Assembly: GCA_031253365.1 (NCBI GenBank)
Contig: JAIRWE010000079.1
Coordinates: 1-20,513 of the forward strand
Length of the DNA stretch: 20,513 bases
Direction: 5' to 3'
Source of the DNA: Oscillospiraceae bacterium
Lineage (GTDB): Bacteria > Bacillota > Clostridia > Oscillospirales > Ruminococcaceae
The notes below the pieces were generated by a model that saw only the letters and a list, made by a program, of their open reading frames with translations, had not been told where the DNA came from and searched no databases. The position numbers and the translations under genes are program-made. This document shows, piece after piece, positions 13,472-20,513 of this stretch. Positions within the stretch are counted from its first letter, which is position 1; every line of letters begins with the position of its first letter.

Positions 13472-15820
13472 TCAAATTCCGTCGGAGCAGTTGTGTTTGA
13501 CGCGCTCCTTCTCCTCCGCGCGTTTCGCGTTGTTGAATCTGTCAACGGTTCCGACAAGATAGCCCGTTATGCGGCGTATACGGTCGAACGCCCCGCCTTC
13601 TTTTTCCGTGCGCCCGCAAGCGGGGCAGGAATCGCCGATTACGCCCGTGAAGCCGCAGACGGGGTCATGGTCCACGGGGTGGTTAATCGCGCCGTAACCC
13701 ACGCCGGATTCTTTCATAAAACGAATTACCCTCTCGAACGCCTCAAGATTATTCGCGGGGTCGCCGTCCATTTCCACGTAGGTAATGTGCCCCGCGTTGG
13801 TTAAAGCGTGGTAAGCCGCTTCAATCTTGATTTTCTCATAAGCCGTTATGTCGAAATAAACGGGAATGTGAAACGAGTTCGTGTAGTAGTCATGGTCGGT
13901 TATGCCTTTGATTTCCCCGAAAATCTTTCTGTCCAAGCGAAGGAACCGCCCCGCGAGCCCTTCGGCGGGCGTCGCCAAAAGAGTGAAGTTCAAACCCGTC
14001 TTATCGCTCTCCTCGTCAAGGCGCGCTCTCATCCTTCTGACAATCCGCAGCCCCAGTTCCCGCGCTTCGTCCGTTTCGCCGTGATGTGAGCCGATAAGAC
14101 AGTTCATACATTCCGCCAAACCGATAAAGCCCATCGAAAGGGTTCCGTGCTTCAGAATTTCGCCGACGCTGTCATCCGGTTTCAGTTTGTCCGAATCCAG
14201 CCAAACGCCCTGTCCCATAAGGAAAGGAAAGTTCTTGACTTTTTTCTGGCATTGAATCTTGAACCGATACATAAGCTGGCTGATAACGAGGTTCATCATA
14301 TCTTCCAGCAATTCAAAAAAACGAACCGTGTCGCCGCCCGATTTTATGGCGAGACGCGGCAGATTGATTGACGTAAAACTGAGATTCCCCCTGCCGCAGA
14401 CGACTTGGCGGGATTTGTCGTTGTTATTGGCTATGACGCGGGTACGGCAACCCATGTAAGCCACTTCGGAATCATAATCGCCCTCCCTGTAAAACTGCAA
14501 ATTAAACGGCGCGTCCAAAAACGAAAAATTCGGATAGAGCCGTTTTGCCGAAACGCGGCAAGCCAGCTTAAACAAGTCATAATTGGTGTCTTCGGGATTA
14601 TAGTTTACCCCTTCTTTGAGTTTGAAAATATGAATGGGGAATATGGGCGTTTCGCTGTTGCCCAAACCCCTTTCGTTGGCGAGCAGTACGTTTTTGATTA
14701 CCATGCGCCCTTCCGGTGAAACGTCCGTGCCGTAGTTGATTGATGAGAACGGGGTCTGCGCGCCCGCCCTGCTGTTCATGGTGTTGAGATTGTGAACGAG
14801 AGCCTCCATCGCCTGAAACGTCGCGCGGTCGGTTTCTTTTTCCGTGAGTTTAATTGAAAAATCCTGAATTTTTCTTGCCGACTCGGTATCTCCGCCCAGC
14901 AATTTCGCCAAAAGGGGTCTTTCCGCTTCCCCGTAACCGTTGTCGGCGGCGAGAATGGGATAAACCCCTTTTTCCGTCTCAATTTTTTTCATGTATTCGC
15001 GAACCTTTTCCGTTATCTCGTCCAGCTCAAAGGTATCCGTATACAGCCCTATGCCGCGAATGACGTTCTTTTCATAAAGCTGGCGGTAACTTTTCCGCAC
15101 GCCGTCCGCCATGGCGTAATCGAAATGGGGTATGGACTGCCCGCCGTGCTGGTCGTTCTGGTTGGACTGAACGGCGATACACGCCAGCGCGGAGTAGCTG
15201 CCTATGTTGTTCGGTTCGCGCAAATAGCCGTGCCCGGTGGAAAAACCGTTATTGAACAGCTTAATTATATCAATCTGACAGCAGGTGGTGGTCAGAGTGA
15301 AAAAGTCAAGGTCATGGATGTGTATGTCGCCGTTCACATGAGCGCGGGAGTGGTCGGGGGAAAGCACGTACATTTCATAAAACTGCTTGGCGCCCTCGGA
15401 ACCGTATTTCAGCATGGTTCCCATAGCGGTATCGCCGTCGATGTTGGCGTTCTCCCGCTTAATGTCACAGTCGCTCGCCGCTTTGAAGGTCAAGTCTTCG
15501 TATATCTTCATAAGGCGGGTATTCATCTCCCGCACGCGGGTGCGGTCGGCGCGGTAAAGAATGTACGCCTTTGCGGTCTTGGCGTGTCCGGTCTCAACGA
15601 GAACCCTTTCCACCACATCCTGAACCTCCTCCACCGAAGGCAGAATGTTATTCGCGACGAAATGCTGTTCAAGACGCTCGCAGACTTCTTCCGCAAGCTC
15701 CATCGCCGTGGCGTAGTCGTGACCGCCCACAGCCCTCGCCGCTTTGTAAATGGCGTCGGCGATTTTATCAATATTGAAAGAAACCTGCCGCCCGTCCCTT
15801 TTTTGGATTTTCGTCAGCAT
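13472..15820 (-). CDS. nrdD: Anaerobic (class III) ribonucleoside-triphosphate reductase
   Basis: Glycyl-radical enzyme that makes deoxyribonucleotides without oxygen. The 782-residue protein opens with an ATP-cone regulatory domain (KIQKRDGRQVSFNIDKI, 4-20) that senses ATP/dATP. The large barrel domain follows. The C-terminus has the zinc-binding region around INHPVDHDPVCGFTG and CPACGR, then the glycyl-radical motif RITGYL with the radical glycine at 753, followed by the conserved FNNAKRAEEKERVKH. It needs the radical-SAM activase NrdG, which is not adjacent: the gene stands alone and is bounded by a terminator. The start is ATG 15820 with AGAGGGG upstream. Expression is probably controlled by NrdR through the paired boxes over its promoter. 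The enzyme implies an anaerobic lifestyle, in keeping with the oxygen-sensitive cluster nearby. Confidence 0.96.
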   Translation of the reverse strand: MLTKIQKRDGRQVSFNIDKIADAIYKAARAVGGHDYATAMELAEEVCERLEQHFVANNILPSVEEVQDVVERVLVETGHAKTAKAYILYRADRTRVREMNTRLMKIYEDLTFKAASDCDIKRENANIDGDTAMGTMLKYGSEGAKQFYEMYVLSPDHSRAHVNGDIHIHDLDFFTLTTTCCQIDIIKLFNNGFSTGHGYLREPNNIGSYSALACIAVQSNQNDQHGGQSIPHFDYAMADGVRKSYRQLYEKNVIRGIGLYTDTFELDEITEKVREYMKKIETEKGVYPILAADNGYGEAERPLLAKLLGGDTESARKIQDFSIKLTEKETDRATFQAMEALVHNLNTMNSRAGAQTPFSSINYGTDVSPEGRMVIKNVLLANERGLGNSETPIFPIHIFKLKEGVNYNPEDTNYDLFKLACRVSAKRLYPNFSFLDAPFNLQFYREGDYDSEVAYMGCRTRVIANNNDKSRQVVCGRGNLSFTSINLPRLAIKSGGDTVRFFELLEDMMNLVISQLMYRFKIQCQKKVKNFPFLMGQGVWLDSDKLKPDDSVGEILKHGTLSMGFIGLAECMNCLIGSHHGETDEARELGLRIVRRMRARLDEESDKTGLNFTLLATPAEGLAGRFLRLDRKIFGEIKGITDHDYYTNSFHIPVYFDITAYEKIKIEAAYHALTNAGHITYVEMDGDPANNLEAFERVIRFMKESGVGYGAINHPVDHDPVCGFTGVIGDSCPACGRTEKEGGAFDRIRRITGYLVGTVDRFNNAKRAEEKERVKHNCSDGI

Positions 15821-15869
15821 AATTATCCCCTCTTGCTCTCCCTGCGCGAGTTACGCCACCGCTAAAAAG

Positions 15870-15885
15870 CCGCTATATATGGTGT
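15870..15885. promoter_or_regulatory. NrdR box 1
   Basis: CCGCTATATATGGTGT fits the NrdR consensus (acaCwAtATaTwGtgt) at most positions, with the core CTATATATGG at 15873-15882. It lies just downstream of the nrdD start point and is paired with box 2 at the usual distance (core starts 32 bases apart, three helical turns). Confidence 0.75.
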
Positions 15886-15901
15886 CCCGTGAGCGTACAA
15901 C

Positions 15902-15917
15902 TAACATTATACAGCCG
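15902..15917. promoter_or_regulatory. NrdR box 2
   Basis: The core CATTATACAG (15905-15914) matches 8 of 10 consensus core positions and covers the nrdD -10 element. A gap of 16 bases separates it from box 1, the classic NrdR arrangement. The outer bases match poorly, so alone it would not be called; the spacing makes it credible. Confidence 0.65.
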
Positions 15918-15934
15918 TATTATCTCTTTGTCAA
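15906..15934 (-). promoter_or_regulatory. Sigma-A promoter of nrdD
   Basis: On the minus strand a perfect TTGACA (15929-15934) and perfect TATAAT (15906-15911) are separated by 17 bases, giving a start near 15899. Such a consensus promoter needs a repressor, which fits NrdR box 2 lying on the -10. Confidence 0.9.
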
Positions 15935-16054
15935 GCGTATGGAATATAAATATTTTCCGGTAAAAATTGTGAAATTTACCTAAAATTCGTCCGTTGAAAA
16001 AAATCGGCAATTTGCACAAAATGTGACAAACCGCGCGTAACGTTTCGATTATGC

Positions 16055-16083
16055 TTGACATAAGACCTTCGCGGTGGTATAAT
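16055..16083 (+). promoter_or_regulatory. Sigma-A promoter of the transglutaminase-like lipoprotein gene
   Basis: Perfect TTGACA (16055-16060), a 17-base spacer and perfect TATAAT (16078-16083). The expected start at 16089-16091 coincides with the ATG at 16090, which predicts a leaderless or nearly leaderless message. Confidence 0.9.
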
Positions 16084-16089
16084 GTCGCC

Positions 16090-17166
16090 ATGAGAAAATT
16101 ATTGTCGTTTTTCTTGGCGGCGTCGCTGATTTTTTTGTCGACGGCCTGCGACGGGTTGCCCGGTTTCCCCGGCGGCGTGCCGAAAACGACCGAAACGCTT
16201 GCCGAGCCGATGCAGGGCGAGATTGTAAGGAGCGCGCGGGAACTGGACCAATGCGTCGCCTACGCCTGCGAAAATATGCTTTCGGCGGTAAAGGTGCGGC
16301 TGAGCGATATATCCGTGTGGGACGAGCTTATGGATTTTTACGAGAAGGAACAGGGTATTCTCGTCTTGCGCGGAATAACCTCGCTTTCGATGAGTTACAG
16401 GACTTACGCGGGATATATTGACGCGGAGCTTATTCCCGAGTACGAGATGTACGTGAAGGTCGTCGCGGCGTACAAAAGCGGGGATTCCTCGTCGCTTTCC
16501 CCGGAAGAAAGTCGGGTGTACGAGCGGGCGCGGGAGATTGTCGGCGAGCATTTTTCGGGGACGGGTACCGTGTTCGAGAAGGCGTTCGCCGTTCACGAGT
16601 ATCTGGCGGACAACGTGGAGTATGATTATTCCGTGCGGGACGACTCGTTTAACGTGTACGGCGCGTTGATTGATGGCGCGGCGGTGTGTTCGGGGTACGC
16701 GCAGGCGTTTAAGATGTTCATGGACATACTTAACGCCGAGTGTATGATTGTAACCGGTGAGGCGGGCGGCGAAAAGCACGCGTGGAATTTAGTCAATTAT
16801 TCGGGGGAATGGTATCATGTTGACGTTACCTGGAACGACCAGAGCGAGATAAAAACGCGCCGTTATCTGAACGTCAACGACGGTATCATGGGTCGCGACC
16901 ATTTTTGGAACGGCGCTAATTACCCCGCCGCGCGCGGTATGAAATACAATTATTACAGGTATGCGGGTAAGGACGTTTCCACCGTTTTCGCGCTTGAGGA
17001 ATTTTTTTCCTCCGCCTATTCGAACGGGGAGCGTTATGTCGAGGTCGTTTGCTCATACGGTTTTAACGCGGACGACTTGTCGTTCCTGTCGAAATACGCC
17101 GGCACTTTTTCGTTCGCGACGGCGGAATACGGTGACGGAACATTGCTCATGGTGATTTTGAGTTGA
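16090..17166 (+). CDS. Transglutaminase-like lipoprotein
   Basis: Secreted, probably membrane-anchored protein of 358 residues with a transglutaminase/protease-like core. The N-terminus MRKLLSFFLAASLIFLSTAC is a signal peptide ending in Cys20, a slightly unusual lipobox with Leu at -4 rather than -3. The catalytic triad is visible: Cys200 in AAVCSGYA, His230 in EKHAWNLV and Asp245 in YHVDVTWND. In bacteria this fold is usually a peptidase or cell-wall or peptide-modifying enzyme; the substrate is unknown. The start is placed at ATG 16090. An in-frame ATG at 16051 lies upstream of the promoter's -35 box and would destroy the signal peptide. No ribosome site precedes 16090, consistent with a leaderless transcript. 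ispF follows after 16 bases and is probably cotranscribed. Confidence 0.85.
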   Translation: MRKLLSFFLAASLIFLSTACDGLPGFPGGVPKTTETLAEPMQGEIVRSARELDQCVAYACENMLSAVKVRLSDISVWDELMDFYEKEQGILVLRGITSLSMSYRTYAGYIDAELIPEYEMYVKVVAAYKSGDSSSLSPEESRVYERAREIVGEHFSGTGTVFEKAFAVHEYLADNVEYDYSVRDDSFNVYGALIDGAAVCSGYAQAFKMFMDILNAECMIVTGEAGGEKHAWNLVNYSGEWYHVDVTWNDQSEIKTRRYLNVNDGIMGRDHFWNGANYPAARGMKYNYYRYAGKDVSTVFALEEFFSSAYSNGERYVEVVCSYGFNADDLSFLSKYAGTFSFATAEYGDGTLLMVILS

Positions 17167-17182
17167 CGCCGGAGGGCGCGGA

Positions 17183-17656
17183 ATGGTTGATTTCAGGGTG
17201 GGAACGGGTTATGACGTTCACAGATTCGCCCCGAACAGGCGGTTGGTTCTCGGGGGGGCGGAAATCCCTTTCGCGCAGGGGTTGTCTGGTCACTCTGACG
17301 CGGACGCGCTTATCCACGCGGTTATGGACGCGCTTTTGGGCGCGGCGGCTTTGGGCGACATAGGGGTTCTTTTCCCCGACAGCGACGAGCGTTACCGCGA
17401 CGCGGACAGCGCCGGGCTTTTGAGGAATGTGGTGCTTTTGCTCAGCGAAAAAGGTTGGCGCGTGGGGAATATAGACGCCGTTATCATTGCCGAGAAGCCG
17501 CTTTTGGCTCCGTATGTTCCGCGAATGAGGGAGAATATAGCGGACATTTGCGGTGTCGGCGTCGAAAATGTCGGCGTCAAAGCGACCACCGAGGAAGGAT
17601 TGGGCTTGGCGGGTCAAGGCATAGGCGCGAACTGCGTCTGCTTAATTCACAGATAG
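17183..17656 (+). CDS. ispF: 2-C-methyl-D-erythritol 2,4-cyclodiphosphate synthase
   Basis: Fifth step of the MEP isoprenoid pathway: cyclises CDP-methylerythritol phosphate to the cyclodiphosphate and releases CMP. The 157-residue length is normal. It has the N-terminal GTGYDVHRF (zinc ligands Asp11 and His13), GHSDADAL (36-43), the third zinc ligand His45, GDIGVLFPDSD, and the nucleotide-binding KATTEEGLG. The start ATG 17183 has GGAGGG 8-12 bases upstream. It follows the lipoprotein gene by 16 bases and seems to share its promoter. No ispD lies next to it, although fusion or pairing with ispD is common elsewhere. Confidence 0.97.
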   Translation: MVDFRVGTGYDVHRFAPNRRLVLGGAEIPFAQGLSGHSDADALIHAVMDALLGAAALGDIGVLFPDSDERYRDADSAGLLRNVVLLLSEKGWRVGNIDAVIIAEKPLLAPYVPRMRENIADICGVGVENVGVKATTEEGLGLAGQGIGANCVCLIHR

Positions 17657-17715
17657 TTTATTTGAATTTTCACGTTTTGAACACAAAACTTTCACGTAGT
17701 TTTTATATTTCAATT

Positions 17716-17742
17716 TAAGTTTATAACGTCTGTTGACGATAT
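17716..17742 (+). promoter_or_regulatory. Candidate sigma-28 (SigD/FliA) promoter of the flgM operon
   Basis: TAAG (17716-17719), 15 bases and GACGATAT (17735-17742) match the flagellar sigma-28 consensus TAAA-N15-GCCGATAT with one mismatch in each half. It is 38 bases before the flgM ATG, where class III flagellar promoters are expected. TATAAT also occurs at 17740-17745, but no good sigma-A -35 lies 16-18 bases before it. Confidence 0.55.
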
Positions 17743-17779
17743 AATATTTAAGCGAGCCAAAGGGAAGGAGGTGCGCCTT

Positions 17780-18058
17780 ATGGAAATCAATAAAGTAAAC
17801 AGGAATGTGCTTAACGCCTACAAGGCTATTTCCGGCGCGAAGTCCCCCGAGAAGAAGTCAGACAGCTTCAAATCGGGGAATGTTGACACGATAGAGTTTG
17901 ATTTTGCGCGTTCGATAGGCGCCGCCAAAGCAAACATTGCCAGCAAGCTGGACGCCGAGGTGAACGCTGCGAGGATAGAGCAGCTTCAAAAGGAATACGC
18001 GAACGGCGGGTGTCCCGTAAGTATCGAAGCGGCGGCGGCGGCTGTCGTGGGGGATTGA
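17780..18058 (+). CDS. flgM: Anti-sigma-28 factor FlgM
   Basis: FlgM holds the flagellar sigma factor inactive until the hook is finished and is then exported. The 92-residue size, a disordered Lys/Ser-rich N-terminal half (GAKSPEKKSDSFKSG) and a helical C-terminal half beginning VDTIEFDFARS and continuing through RIEQLQKEY are typical. The start is ATG 17780 (MEINKVN), because AAGGAGG ends 8 bases before it; an earlier in-frame codon at 17771 would sit on the ribosome site. The family is weakly conserved, but the flgN-flgK-flgL neighbours make the call firm. Confidence 0.88.
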   Translation: MEINKVNRNVLNAYKAISGAKSPEKKSDSFKSGNVDTIEFDFARSIGAAKANIASKLDAEVNAARIEQLQKEYANGGCPVSIEAAAAAVVGD

Positions 18059-18149
18059 CGGAGTCTGTTCGGTTTCGGTGGGTCGGGCTTTTCGGTCCGG
18101 CGGGTTTTCGTTGCGGTTTTTTATAAATGACGGGAAGGTAGTTTAGCGT

Positions 18150-18629
18150 ATGCAAGCGACAGCGGCAGCCGAAATAGCCGATTTTCTCGGCGCGTACAAC
18201 GGGCATTTCACCGAGATGTGTTCTTTCCTCGCGGAAAAGCAGAATAAAGTCCTTGCCGACGACTTGGTTTGGTTGCACGACTCGCTCAACGAGGAGCAAA
18301 GGTTGGTCATGCGCGGGAATTCCATCGAGGGCAAGCGGGTGGAAATGCTGGAGCGGTTGGGGTTCGGCGGATATACGTCGTCGAAACTGATTGAGGAAGC
18401 TCCGGAGGAGTACAAGGGCAGGCTGAGGCTTGAATGTGTCAACGTCGAACATTCAATCGACAGGATTAAAGCCCTGAACGCCGATATTCTTGAAGCAATC
18501 GAGAAAAAGATGGCGGCGGCGGAGGATTTTCTCAGGGGCAAGGGTATGCAGGGTACGGATGTTTACGACGAGGCGGGGGTGCGGGTTCGTCTCGGCAATC
18601 CCGACGACGGGATAATAGGCGACGTGTAG
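18150..18629 (+). CDS. flgN: FlgN-like export chaperone for FlgK and FlgL
   Basis: FlgN-type chaperones bind the C-termini of the hook-filament junction proteins and deliver them to the flagellar export gate. The 159-residue, mainly helical protein has the heptad-like, Glu/Lys/Leu-rich pattern of the family (KVLADDLVWLHDSLNEEQ near 33-50; long helix RIKALNADILEAIEKKM near 109-125). It ends in a variable tail. It lies 91 bases after flgM and 35 bases before flgK, the standard order in Clostridia. The ATG at 18150 has GGAAGG about 12 bases upstream. Sequence similarity alone is low; the position gives most of the confidence. Confidence 0.78.
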   Translation: MQATAAAEIADFLGAYNGHFTEMCSFLAEKQNKVLADDLVWLHDSLNEEQRLVMRGNSIEGKRVEMLERLGFGGYTSSKLIEEAPEEYKGRLRLECVNVEHSIDRIKALNADILEAIEKKMAAAEDFLRGKGMQGTDVYDEAGVRVRLGNPDDGIIGDV

Positions 18630-18664
18630 TATCCGTTCGCCGGAATTTTTCAAAGGGGTGGCTT

Positions 18665-20287
18665 ATGCGTTCATCATTCTTAGGGCTTGAAGTTTCAAAA
18701 AGGTCGATTCAAATGGCGCAAAAGGCTTTGGATATTACGGGCAACAACATGGGTAACGCCGGGGTGCGCGGTTTCACGAGGCAGCGCATTGATACGACGT
18801 CGCTGTATCTGAGTTCGTTTACCTACTGGCAAACGCCTCTCTCGAAGCTGTCGCTCGCGGGGCAGGGGGTGTTCGCCTTCGGCGTTTCGCAAATTCGCAA
18901 CGCTTACATAGACAAGCGTTATCGCGACATGATTTGCTATACCGCGGAATACGACACGAAGGCGAAAATCTTAAAAGAAATCGAGACTTCGCTTGATAAC
19001 ATAGACAATTTCGGTTTGCTCGGGGCGTTCGACCAGCTGAAAAGCGCGCTTCAGCAGGTTTCGCTCTCTTCTCCCGACGCCAAGGAAATGTGCAGTCTTG
19101 TCCGCAACGAGGCGTCGAACATCTGTTCCATGCTCCGCTCTTACAGCGCGGAACTTGACCGTCTGCTGGAAAACAATATCGTGGAGCTTAAAACTTCGAT
19201 AAGCAACGCGAACGTGCTGATAGACAAGATTGTTCAGTACAACAAGGCAATCGTGAACGAATACGCTTCGACTGAATACGGGCGGATTGCGAGCGGTCAG
19301 GGCGTTTCCGAATACGGACCGTTGGAGTTGTTGGACCAGCGAAACCTTTTGCTTGACGAGCTTGCCGAGTACGGGGACATTCAGGTGTACGCGAACGTGG
19401 ACGGTTCGGTGAGGGTGACGATGGGCGGCACGGAAATCATCAACGGCGAAGAGAACGAGATAATCGTGATGAAAAGCTACGAGGATTACAACGCGGCGGT
19501 TTTGACCTTCTCGAACGGCGACCGGTTCAGCCCTCAATCGGGTGAAATTAAGGCCTTCGCGGACATGGTAAACGGACACGGACCCTACGCCGTGGGTAAG
19601 TATCAAAATTCCGAGTACGGCATACCTTATTATAAAGACGCGCTGAACGCTTTCGCGGCGGACTTCGCGAAATTGATGAACACCGTGAGCGCCGCCAATT
19701 TGGATAATCCCGCGTCTTGGGACAGAAGCCTTATATGGGGCGATTTTGCCTACGACATTAACGGGGACGTCATTATCGACTTAAACGGCGACCGTGTGAA
19801 GGCTGCGGTTACCGCCTCCAATATCCGCATTTCCGACGAATGGATGGCGAATGAGCTTATGATTGGCGAAACCTACACCCCCGACCCCGACAATCCCGAC
19901 GACCCCGAACTTGGGATTTGGAACGGAATATGGGAGGTTCCCAACCTTCAAGGCTCAAATCTCTCGCGTTTTGTGGAAGCGCTTGAAACAGACATGAACT
20001 GGGGCAGGGCGAGCGATTTCAACGGAACGGTTTTCAACTACCTTATGTTCCTGAGCAACCGTATGGGGCAGGGTATCAACTTCATTGAAAACCAGTATGA
20101 CGTGGTGATGGACACCGTGAACACCCTTCTTGACAACCGCGATTCGATTTCGGCGGTATCGGATACGGAGGAAGGGATAAATATGATGACCTATCAGAAA
20201 TGGTATAACGCTTCCGCGAGAATTATGACCACGCTTGACGAGGCGTTGGACGTGGTGATTAACCGTATGGGCAGGGTTGGTCTGTAA
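18665..20287 (+). CDS. flgK: Flagellar hook-associated protein 1
   Basis: FlgK forms the first junction ring between hook and filament. The N-terminus SSFLGLEVSKRSIQMAQKALDITGNN with NAGVRGFTRQR is the flagellar rod/hook signature, and the C-terminal ~70 residues (INFIENQYDVVMDTVNTLLD, then GINMMTYQKWYNASARIMTTLDEALD) are the paired terminal helix shared with FlgE/FlgG. The middle region, with VDGSVRVTMGG and FSPQSGEIKA, is the variable exposed part. The length of 540 residues is usual. An acidic Pro/Asp insert (TPDPDNPDDPELG, ~399-420) is a local peculiarity. The start ATG 18665 has AAGGGG upstream. Confidence 0.96.
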   Translation: MRSSFLGLEVSKRSIQMAQKALDITGNNMGNAGVRGFTRQRIDTTSLYLSSFTYWQTPLSKLSLAGQGVFAFGVSQIRNAYIDKRYRDMICYTAEYDTKAKILKEIETSLDNIDNFGLLGAFDQLKSALQQVSLSSPDAKEMCSLVRNEASNICSMLRSYSAELDRLLENNIVELKTSISNANVLIDKIVQYNKAIVNEYASTEYGRIASGQGVSEYGPLELLDQRNLLLDELAEYGDIQVYANVDGSVRVTMGGTEIINGEENEIIVMKSYEDYNAAVLTFSNGDRFSPQSGEIKAFADMVNGHGPYAVGKYQNSEYGIPYYKDALNAFAADFAKLMNTVSAANLDNPASWDRSLIWGDFAYDINGDVIIDLNGDRVKAAVTASNIRISDEWMANELMIGETYTPDPDNPDDPELGIWNGIWEVPNLQGSNLSRFVEALETDMNWGRASDFNGTVFNYLMFLSNRMGQGINFIENQYDVVMDTVNTLLDNRDSISAVSDTEEGINMMTYQKWYNASARIMTTLDEALDVVINRMGRVGL

Positions 20288-20316
20288 GCAGTTTCATTAA
20301 ATTCGGAGGTTTTGAA

Positions 20317-20513
20317 ATGTCAAGTATGAGAATAACGGGTTCGTCTGTGCTGAGACGTTACGTCCATAATCTCGAGCGGAATTTCTATGATAAGAATAAA
20401 ACCGAGAGCAAGATTATCAATAACCGCAGATACACGAGGGCGAGCCAAAGCCCGATGGAAGCCGTGAAGGCGCTTAAAGTGCGGAAGGCTCTCGCGGAGA
20501 TTGAAACCTATCA
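20317..20513 (+). CDS. flgL: Flagellar hook-associated protein 3, N-terminal part (runs off the window)
   Basis: Begins at ATG 20317 with CGGAGG 8 bases upstream, 29 bases after flgK. The translation starts MSSMRITGSSVLRRYVHNLE and continues with INNRRYTRASQSPMEAVKAL. It matches the flagellin-like N-terminal helix of FlgL (MRIT start, a helix, then the RASQSP/ASDDP-type turn). A start at the second Met (MRIT) is also common in the family. The frame is open to the end of the window. Confidence 0.88.
   Translation, partial: MSSMRITGSSVLRRYVHNLERNFYDKNKTESKIINNRRYTRASQSPMEAVKALKVRKALAEIETY

Noticed and set aside
16051..16089. Upstream in-frame ATG for the lipoprotein gene
   Set aside because: It precedes the -35 box of a perfect promoter and would hide the signal peptide.
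17674..17689. Hairpin GTTTTG-AACA-CAAAAC after ispF as a terminator
   Set aside because: Only six mostly A-T pairs and no T-run directly after it; too weak to call.

Overview
The window looks like the chromosome of a strictly anaerobic, flagellated member of the Bacillota, most likely Clostridia. The reasons are Gram-positive-style ribosome binding sites, sigma-A promoters with 17 bp spacing, a glycyl-radical (oxygen-sensitive) ribonucleotide reductase, a CymR-like Rrf2 regulator, corrinoid methyltransferase machinery and a flgM-flgN-flgK-flgL run. Base composition is moderately GC rich in genes, with AT-rich promoters. No rRNA, tRNA, transposon or CRISPR array was seen. No gene-free stretch exceeds 300 bases; the longest, 15821-16089, holds two promoters and an NrdR operator.

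Layout. (1) 1-732, plus strand: the 3' end of a surface-type protein with a fibronectin III tail and a DUF6273-like domain. (2) 791-12677, minus strand: a tightly packed cluster read from right to left. Its order is cysK2, a 116 bp leader, corrinoid protein, methyltransferase 2, cysK1, nifD-like, nifK-like, methyltransferase 1, corrinoid-activating ATPase with a 2Fe-2S domain, a short divergent methyltransferase-fold protein, nifH-like and nifB-like. It closes with a strong intrinsic terminator at 761-803. From the corrinoid gene onward the genes overlap or lie 12-42 bases apart. (3) 12866-13309, plus strand: an Rrf2/CymR-like regulator divergent from cysK2; the 188 bp between them carries two clean promoters and a near-identical 19-bp motif at each start site. 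(4) 13472-15820, minus strand: nrdD, behind a sigma-A promoter overlapped by a pair of NrdR boxes. (5) 16090-17656, plus strand: a transglutaminase-like lipoprotein (apparently leaderless mRNA) and ispF. (6) 17780 to the end, plus strand: flgM, flgN, flgK and the start of flgL, with a candidate sigma-28 promoter before flgM.

How the main cluster may work. The NifH/D/K/B-like set has the cysteines expected for an electron-delivery 4Fe-4S protein, a P-cluster-type site and a cofactor ligand. It lacks nifE, nifN and nifV, and residues important for N2 reduction are replaced. It shares an operon with a complete corrinoid methyl-transfer module and two O-acetylserine sulfhydrylases, beside a regulator resembling the cysteine-metabolism repressor CymR. 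My inference is that this is a sulfur-scavenging system. The nitrogenase-like enzyme would reductively cleave a C-S bond, as in the methylthio-alkane reductases (Mar) of Rhodospirillum. The corrinoid proteins would remove a methyl group from the released methylated thiol. The sulfide would then be fixed into cysteine by CysK. The gene content and motifs are seen directly; the substrate and the sequence of steps are hypothesis.
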